DNA of 64,000 nucleotides from Oegoconia quadripuncta (taxonomy: Eukaryota > Arthropoda > Insecta > Lepidoptera > Autostichidae), in assembly GCA_949316235.1 (NCBI GenBank), contig OX438759.1, positions 12,127,618 through 12,191,617 of the forward strand, read 5' to 3'. The notes under the pieces were generated by a model. It was not told the DNA's origin and did not search any database. It saw only the letters and a list, made by a program, of their open reading frames with translations. Positions 56,301-64,000 of the stretch are shown here, piece by piece (within the stretch, counting starts at the first letter, position 1; each line of letters opens with the position of its first letter). A program made the position numbers and the translations under genes.

Positions 56301-59300
56301 AATTCTAAATCTATCATTATATGATAATCGCTGCGTTCTTAATTGTGCTTTATAATTTTCTGCTTAAGATTTAATATAATTTCTCAACGCAACTGCGCGG
56401 GTGAAGGGGTGTGTATAGAATTAAATTAGGGAAATTTCGCATTCAATTAAGTGGGTAGGTAATAGTAGAATTAACATTGACCGCAATTCGGTAGGGTCAT
56501 ACAGCGCCGGTGGGAGTACTATGTGTATTCAATTCGGTCAAGTGCTTCGGGACTCACGCGATTATAACGTACGATATTTCAGCGGCATATAATTTAAGTT
56601 TCCACATCGATTACAATTAAGTACCAACTTGTACCTCGTGCTTTGAGTTACGCTCTTGTATTCTCAATCTTCTAGAACCTATTCGCGCCATGCTCTTGAC
56701 AACATTGCAATCCGTAACGTTCGGTCGATATAATCTCTCCTATATCTCCTGCTACTCCTCATTTCTTCTTCTATGAAGTTTTTTAAAATGTTGTGTATCT
56801 CAACATAAGTCCCTTAACATATTTTCTACTTTTTTGTAAGCTTCTATTCGTCTTTACTAATTAAACCCAGAACATCTTTATCCGTTTTTCTTTCCTTCAG
56901 CCTTTTCCAGCTATTCCGTTAATCGTTCTTCGGCACCACAAAGGCGTCTAATCATTTTCTATCCCTTTGCTTGAGTGTTCAAGCCTCACTGCCATCCAAA
57001 GCAATAGGTATTTATTCTGTTTTTCTGCTTTATCCACTCAGGTTGTTCTTTGACTTGCTGTTTTAATTCTTTCTTTATCACAGTAATCCGGGAGACAATA
57101 GAGTTATATTATTGAAAGTCAATTAGCGGTACCAATAGGCTTATTTAAGAATTTTTATAAAATTCACGATATATTCTGGTACAACAAGACCGCGTCAAAC
57201 TAATTTAGAACCATACTCAAGTCATGATCTCTACTTTAAACTAGTTGAAAAGGAATAGATAAATTCATAATTTACCACAAGAAAGGAGTGACAACAATAC
57301 TCAGACTTGAAGGTCTCATAAACGGTTTCTTTTCAAAATTTATTAAATAAGTTTGTGGCGCTAGTTGGCTGCTTTCGAAATTGAGGAAGAACGATAAATT
57401 TTGTCAGCGCAATTTTACGGCCAATATAAAGAACTTACCTAAACAAGTTCCCTATACCTTTGTCTATTCTCTATACCTACATACCAATACGTATGTCATA
57501 CTCCAAAATGTAGAAGTTAGATATCTCAGGAAGTTTCTGTTTGACTCAGTAATAGGGTGAATCCCATTTTTGTGTATAAGGGAGTGAAGAACTTTTAACA
57601 ATCGAACTTTTTCCATTTGTCTTGGATCTTTTCTTGTTCGTTGCGTTTATCCCCCTCCATGCATTATCCATTAAACGAATGAAATATCCATACAACGCTA
57701 AAATGATTACATTTCCTTATATCGCAATAATAATTCAATCCAGGCTAGTGCAACATGTTAGGGCTATCATGTAATGAAGACACGTGTATAGATTTTACCG
57801 TGTAAATAATACAGGCCGATGGTAAAACCGTGTTCCCGTCTGAACATTGTCGTAAAATATTACATTATCATTAAATAACTGTATTCTCTTAGAAAGTATC
57901 TGTGAATGACCGTGAAAGGTTAAATAAAACATGTGCAACTAAAGAATGATGATAAGTATTTATAAATACATAACAACGTTGATATCTGTGATGATTAGAG
58001 ATCCGTGACATCACTCGACACCACCTGAAAGTAACTGATACTGATTGGAATATGCGAAGTCATAATAGGACGCTGTGGCTCGAATATTACGTTCAGAACA
58101 CACCACATGGACTAAGTAGCTGGGGAGTGCTGCTGGTTGAGTATGAAGTCGTGTACATAGTAATCTGTTATTATTTACAATTATTACATCATTATTACAC
58201 TTATTATTATTACAATTTCTTTGGCAAAATTCAAAACATGTGTTTCTAAAGAAATGTCATAGTTTTCGAACCCAGTTCTAACCAACAGTTAAGATTTCGA
58301 CATTTGATTTTATTTTATGTTATGTAATTTACCTAATGCATCTTAGATTATATAATGTATGAGACTATGGGTTAACAAATAATGTAATATTTTATGAGTA
58401 CATGAGCTACTTATGTAATTTATGTAAGCAACTGTTTCTCTCAAAAAAATATATATATTTATTTTGTAATAGTTTACTATTATCTTCTGCCATTAATGCC
58501 ATGACGTTCTAATACACAAAAATTAATACTTACAATAAAGTAAAACTGTCGTATGTACTTTTGTGGCCGATTGTTCAAATGTGATAACAAGCGAGTCACT
58601 TACCACAAATGTTCCTTGAATTATTCCAAGCGGATCTAGTCCGGGAATATCGAGTGACCCCCTTCTATAGTGGTAGAGGGGGAGTTTAAAGACGGCCTCC
58701 ACCCGTCATGAGTCACGCTTAACCACGTATCTCATCCTGTCAAATTGACATAAAATCTTTTCGAACAAAGTACCGAGTTCAAACCTTTGGACCTTACACT
58801 ATAATTTCTAGATGATCTATTCTGACGTTTCCCTACCTGTCTATTTTAACGGCATTCGAGCTAAGTGTAATATGTAGTCGAGAATAATCTAGATTATCTT
58901 GCAATTCACTCACACTGAAACGTTTGATCATTGCCTAAGACCTGCAAAACGTAGACCAATGTTTATCTGCACACGAAATGGAGTTCGGTATATTTTTTTT
59001 TGTTCTATGTTTAATTATTTGTTTTCATTGCAATCGTTCGTTTCAATTTGGCCCTCTTTAGACACCAATAACATTAAATAAAGATTCATTGCCCGACTTC
59101 ATCCCATTCCCTCTCCGGCCGCTCCGAACGCACCAATTACTCGCGGATAGCTCCATAAACGTGCCTGTTAATTTGAAAGCTGAAAAAACACTTGGGAGTA
59201 CGATGTTGATTTGAAATGGATTGGAACAATATCAATCAGTGTTATCCAAATGGTTTGTTGTTTTATAAATTCGTGTAGTTCGGGAAAGTCGAACAAGTAG

Positions 59301-59699
59301 GTACGTTAAACGAAATTGATGTTATTTTGGAAACTTGTGTAATGAAAGTAATATTGAAGCGTAGATCGCCTCAAGACCTATTACCACGGGGTGCTGCTAT
59401 GAAACTAAGGGAAGAAAGTGAAGCAAAACCGTTGCTGAATGTCCCACTGTTAACAGATTGCAAGACCTAGGAGGTAAAAATAGTTAATGAAAATCAAAAA
59501 TGATTTATATAATATATTTTATTCGTAGTGTAACAGTGATGTGAAATAACCATCTTGTTTCGGAATATCATTTGTATGAAATCATTAATGAAGAAAACGG
59601 GGAATGTCACCTAAGTAATACATGAAATAGAAAGAAAAACGTTAACAAAGAACATGGACACACAGACCCGAACGCACCCTGTTTTCACCGTAATTAATA
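56301..59699. other. Unassigned AT-rich spacer
   Basis: No gene is recognised. Frames at 58052-58249 and 58899-59081 (+) are unsupported. A small GC-richer spot lies at 59108-59165. TTATTATTAC-type low complexity occurs at 58165-58215. Confidence 0.4.
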
Positions 59700-59835
59700 A
59701 AGATAGAAATCGTGTTCGAGGTCCATACCGACATGACTAACAGCATTACTCCGTTGAATGACAAGCCTAATCCGCTATCCAAAGTAGCTGCTAGTTCTTT
59801 TGTCACCTGAGGTTTGGTACAAGCGCGATGACACC
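59700..59835 (+). repeat. Dispersed repeat C, copy 2
   Basis: GATAGAAATCGTGTTCGAGG TCCATACCG, CAGCATTACTCCGTTGAATG, AAAGTAGCTGCTAGTTCTTT TGTCACC align with 35868-36000. Confidence 0.6.
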
Positions 59836-62800
59836 TTAAAAAATTTAAGCATACCTACTCAACCCACCTAAACTTTACGTTGTCATGCGCGGTAGAGCTC
59901 TGATTTTAGCGAGCAGAATCCTTACAAATATATAATCTTAACTGCTCCTTTAATTAAACTAAAGCATTTAGATAGCGGTAACCCTCCTTTCATAGACCAC
60001 ATTGAACATTCTCGAAGTTCGAAGAGAATATACTGTCTACAAACGCAGGAAACCGCAAACAGTAATAGTCTTAGATATACATATCCTTTTGATTTCCATT
60101 TTGTTCCCCCCGCGTCTCTCATAAGGCTTACAAATTTCGTACAACAAACCACATTTTAAGTGTATTAAATTGTGTGGTTGGTACCTCCTCCTACATTATC
60201 TGTAACCACCACCCCTCACATACTCGCCAAACCACAAAACCACATTTCATCCTTGACTCTATTACGTAGATAGTTACTCTGTTGTGGAGGTTGACCTTAC
60301 ATCAAGTCATATGAGAAGGTGAGTACCATCAAATTATAAATATTATGATTACGAAGCACATACGTCCCACTTTAAACAGTATAACAGATTTAATAATTAA
60401 GAGATTAACAGATTGCGTAACTTCATCATAATCGGTTTCAATAACTTTAAATCAATGAGAACACGTTTTGAATGCGAGAAGGGGGCGAACAAAAGACTAG
60501 GTACATGTCCAATTCTTATTTTCTTTTGAGAAACCATAAAATTGTACAACTTTATGAACTTTAAAAAATTATCCCTCTATGATTGATTAAGCATGTTTGT
60601 GCTACTATTAACTTGCCACCTTCATCAAGAATCTTCGTTTGTAAACGTGCGCTTTTGAAAAGTACTGTACTGTATGAAAACATCCGAAATACAATCAAAA
60701 ATACATATCTTGAAGGAACAGTGACTGAAAGCGGATCGAGCTCAATGTAACTAACCAGTCCTTTAGAAAACATTCGCATTTACAGATCTTCCAAAACTTG
60801 TGGATGCCATACGGTTTCATATCTTTTTATTAGAAAAAAATTGCGTATACCGAGATTCCTAGTAATTTTATTTCAGTTGAAGAATTATGTCAATCTTTAG
60901 ATGTAGGCCTTTCCCTATGCGTGTCTTTCAGCACAGCGGAGATGTGCATTTTAACCAATGAAATCGCTTCAATTTATATTTCTAAATTTATAACTCTACG
61001 GCTGATACAGCATATCTCTCCGCTGCAATATGATATATACCGAGCTGCTTTGCTTATAGATCCCTGCTACGTTTCACCCTGCGGTTACGATACCCTATTT
61101 CCTTCTCTATCTACACTACTCCAACCATGATTAGGTCTGTAAACGACGCGACGTGACTATCCCATTGTCACTATGTGTACCGAATCAATAAGCGTCGATG
61201 TAGCAAGGAAATGTTTAAATAAATTCACGTGCCTTCTCACAATGCTGTGTTAATGAAGCGTTAACAGCAGTGGATTATCCCCAATATAATGGAAGTGAAT
61301 TTGGTTCATTATCACAGGAAGTGCAGCATTTTTTGCCGTTTGGCGTAAAGAGCAGGACTAAATACCTACTCTTATACTTTTTCAAAAAATTTAGTTTGAA
61401 AAATAAGATAAGTACCTATTGTTGGAAAAAAATATTGCATATCGAATAAAAGAAAGACAAATTCGAAAGTATTTCGAATAAAAAACGAACAGCATTAAAA
61501 ATGTCTTAAACTTTCCTGTGATTCCAGATTGCAATGCCAATCAGAATAAGTAACGATTTTTTTGATCTTCGAATTGATTGAACCGATTCTAATAAAACTA
61601 TAATGCATAATAGCAGAATACGTCAATCTAAAAAGTAAGAAGAGAACATTTTCGAAAAACAATATTGAAACCAGAATAGAGCGCTTTTAATTTTTAAATT
61701 TTTGTAATTATCTTTTTTTAAATAAAGAGATTAATGTTTTCTGCTATTTTTTAGACTTATGTATCCTGCTCATATAAAGTTACGTATAAAGTTTCATTAC
61801 AATTAGTTTATTAATTTCAAATATTTTGTATAGAATGTCGTGCAGAGTAAACGCTTTTAAATAAAGATAGTTTGAAAACTCGACTACGAAAATGCTTCCA
61901 TCAACTAAAAAAATAAACGAGTATTTCTAATTTCCACAAACGTAAACGTACTTTTACCTAATTTATTATGTAACACGTAATATAGGGATATATTACATAA
62001 GTATTATAGTCAATATACAGTTACTATTTATATCGCGTTCCATCCATTAGCGATGTTCTTTAATCAGTCGTTTTAAAAATGTTCCTCATTAGTTGTCCAG
62101 ATATGAGCAGGTGATGTTTAAACATCAAAACCGCTCGCCAATGCAGCGGCGTCCTCGTCACGTAAAAGTTCATCAACATAATATAGGTATGAAAGAGCTT
62201 TGGCAACAGTCTGGCGAGGCACGCGTGTTCTATTACTATGGTTAAAAATAATTTGTCTCATTCACTCCACACGCACTCACTACACAACGATAGTAACCAC
62301 AAATTTTCGGTATAAACCAGTTTCGTGACCGTGGCAATGAATCTTCGAGGGTGCGCTCATCAGCTCGTCTCGCATTTTTTTTTCCAATTCTAGTGTGTAC
62401 GCGGGTCTATGCGTGTTTGGAAGCGAAGTGCGTGCCGAAAATAATATCAGACGCTTTACGACGGAGGGTGCTTCCCCAATATAGGTCATTAGGCCAAGTG
62501 GATTATTATAATAGCAATATAACTAGATGTTTTTATTTTGCCGTAGTTATACGGTATTATAAACGTCGCTATCTACCTTATCTCTTTATAATGTCTCGTA
62601 TAAAAATCATCAAATCATTTGCGTTAAAATGGTACCATCATTATAAATCTCACTACGGCTCATGCTTCCACCGTTGTGTGCCGTTCGCCTATAAAACTGT
62701 ATAGCAAGAGTTTAATGCCGCTTTAAATTTATTATAATCGTTATAAATAGATAAAGCACATTAACACTTGATGTTAAAAAGAAAATCCTTCATTTTCTAT

Positions 62801-62935
62801 TAGGCTTGTAACAGGTTACGTCATAATTTATTGTGAACTCTAATAGGCTTGTCAACCCTCAGATGAAAGCAACGTCTCCGGCTGAGCCAGTTTCGATTTT
62901 CCATCAGATATTCTGGTTTAACCTTTATAGAGATT
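59836..62935. other. Unassigned AT-rich spacer
   Basis: Frames at 59922-60152 (-), 60561-60779 (-), 60921-61130 (+), 62280-62489 (-) and 62351-62704 (+, 117 codons) have no recognised domain. The last two overlap in opposite senses. Confidence 0.4.
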
Positions 62936-63070
62936 ATAAATGCGGTCGCCGGGGCCCGGGGGTGGCAACCTTGTCTTTTAGCTATTTATGTCGAGGGTAG
63001 CGAGCGGGGGGTTGCGCCGCTCTGCGCATGCGCGGTGCGCGCCGCTTATGTAACGGGGGCAAGCACACGT
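62936..63070. promoter_or_regulatory. GC-rich block with a GCGCATGCGC palindrome
   Basis: It contains GCCGGGGCCCGGGGGTGGCA and GCGAGCGGGGGGTTGCGCCG, and the palindrome TGCGCATGCGC at 63023-63033, which matches the NRF1/Erect-wing type binding consensus. It looks like a promoter or regulatory element, but no adjacent gene is recognised. Confidence 0.35.
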
Positions 63071-63626
63071 CTTCTGCATTCCTTCTCCCCCACCATATGA
63101 ATATTTCATCATCTCATTGTCCACGTTTATACCCACTATGATGCTAATTAAATCCCAGCACAATTAAGAGCTGCCCGCAAAGTGCTACCATCAATTATTC
63201 ACACCGGTCTCGCCGCTCGTATGCCGGCTAATTCCTAAGCTTTTGAGCCCACATAATGAAGTGATCCTTCAGTTCTAGTTCCGTCGTCCTTTAATGACAC
63301 ACAAAAGGTCTTTCTTCGTTTATACAAGCTGTGTCCAAATGTTTACCACCCGTTTCGCAATGAATTGGTGTAGTATAATCCAAGCTTATTTTTGTTGCCA
63401 ATCCTTTTAGCTCTTATTGTTTATGTTCTGTTTTGTGAAGATTGATTATGCCTTATCAAATTCATCTTTGTGTTTAGGAGCATTTGCTTGTGCCATAATC
63501 GCGACACTGCGTGCTCCTGATTTCTTTTCGCGCTAGATTTTTATTGGCACCACAGTGTGATGCTTATAATGGCCTATATTTCATCGGCGCTTTCTGTTTT
63601 TATTTTAGAAACAGGGAGAGATTGAC
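63071..63626. other. Unassigned spacer
   Basis: Nothing recognised. Confidence 0.4.
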
Positions 63627-63628
63627 GA

Positions 63629-63883
63629 CCTGTTTAGTGTAGTGGTTAGAAACTCTGACCACTATACCAAATGGTCGCGGGTTCGAATCCCGCTAGGGGC
63701 ATATGTTTGTGTGATGAATACGGACATGTGTACCCGAGTTATGGATGTTTTCATTTATAATAAGTATTTATTTACAAAAAAAAAAATTATTTATGTAATA
63801 TATCAACCATCTGGTATCCACAACACAAGCCTATAGTTGCTTACTGTGGAGCTAGATGGCGCTGTGTGTGTGTGTAAGGATAT

Positions 63884-63914
<31 letters not shown>

Positions 63915-63917
63915 TTA
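63629..63917 (+). mobile_element. tRNA-derived SINE, near full length
   Basis: The head resembles a tRNA: A box TTAGTGTAGTGG (63634-63645), a GACCA/TGGTC stem, B box GGTTCGAATCC (63680-63690) inside a perfect 5-bp T-stem (GCGGG/CCCGC), then GGGGCA. The acceptor stem is mispaired and the anticodon loop is enlarged, so it is not a working tRNA gene. The body includes GTGTGATGAATACGGACATG and CAACCATCTGGTATCCACAA. The end GTGGAGCTAGATGGCGCTGT GTGTGTGTG precedes a (TTTA)n tail to about 63917. The same 3' end occurs at 34100-34183. Confidence 0.85.
63884..63917 (+). repeat. TTTA microsatellite (SINE tail)
   Basis: About eight TTTA units form the 3' tail of the tRNA-derived SINE. Confidence 0.9.
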
Positions 63918-64000
63918 TACCGTCTTTTTAATTTCGTTTGTGTGGGTATTTTTTCTTCTTTTTATGAACTTAAACATTTTTGAAAGATACCTACGTTTTA
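63918..64000. other. Window end, unassigned
   Basis: Nothing recognised in the last 80 bases. Confidence 0.4.

Noticed and set aside
63629..63705. Working tRNA gene
   Set aside because: A and B boxes are good, but the acceptor stem has several mismatches, the anticodon arm does not give a standard 7-nt loop, and the sequence runs on into a SINE body with a TTTA tail.
1..64000. CRISPR arrays, operons, bacterial promoters or riboswitches
   Set aside because: No spacer-repeat periodicity or prokaryotic gene layout. Spliced gene, SINEs and LINEs show eukaryotic DNA.

Overview
The window looks like lepidopteran (moth or butterfly) nuclear DNA. It is AT-rich, has almost no long open frames, and is full of repeat fragments with a lepidopteran look: 3' ends of several LINE families, 'CATCATCAG...AGGCCT' RTE-type ends, elements ending in 'GCGAAGTCGCGGG...AAGCTAGT', a tRNA-derived SINE with a TTTA tail, mariner debris, and a SINE whose head derives from 5S rRNA. 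Family assignments come from memory of such repeats, since no search was possible. No complete conserved housekeeping gene was found. The window is probably intergenic or a very long intron.

Layout. 1-9 kb: small repeats (a palindromic MITE, the best 5S-SINE copy at 2.7-3.0 kb, an RTE LINE remnant at 4.0-4.2 kb) and a large foldback at 5.3-6.2 kb whose arms carry a retroelement-like coding fragment. 9-19 kb: LINE ends, a two-copy GC-rich SINE-like repeat, the largest LINE relic (14.65-15.6 kb, the C-terminal part of a reverse-transcriptase ORF with frameshifts and a G13 tract), and a second LINE C-terminus at 17.66-18.05 kb. 19-39 kb: mostly unexplained AT-rich DNA with further LINE, SINE, MITE and mariner pieces. 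39.8-46.5 kb: one 6.7 kb DNA element. 46.5-64 kb: AT-rich DNA with several GC/CpG-rich islands that look regulatory or promoter-like (47.4-48.2, 51.9-53.3, 62.9-63.1 kb), more LINE ends, and a tRNA-derived SINE at the right edge.

The main find is the element at 39795-46506. It has near-perfect 18-bp terminal inverted repeats starting CACGG, is flanked by a 6-bp duplication TACCTA, and has AT-rich subterminal zones full of short TTAAG/CTTGAA-type motifs. It carries a five-exon minus-strand gene predicted to encode about 246 residues, with a SAM-like N-terminus and a conserved-looking C-terminal block. All splice phases agree across the five exons, but two exons are each one base short in a homopolymer. 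No transposase was recognised in the element, so how it moves and what the SAM-like protein does are open questions.

Other points of interest are the 5S-derived SINE (four copies, only one retaining both 5S promoter boxes), the 0.86 kb foldback, a possible first coding exon (ATG-GGC-GAG then GTGAGT) in the 52.7 kb CpG-rich block, and several perfect short inverted repeats.
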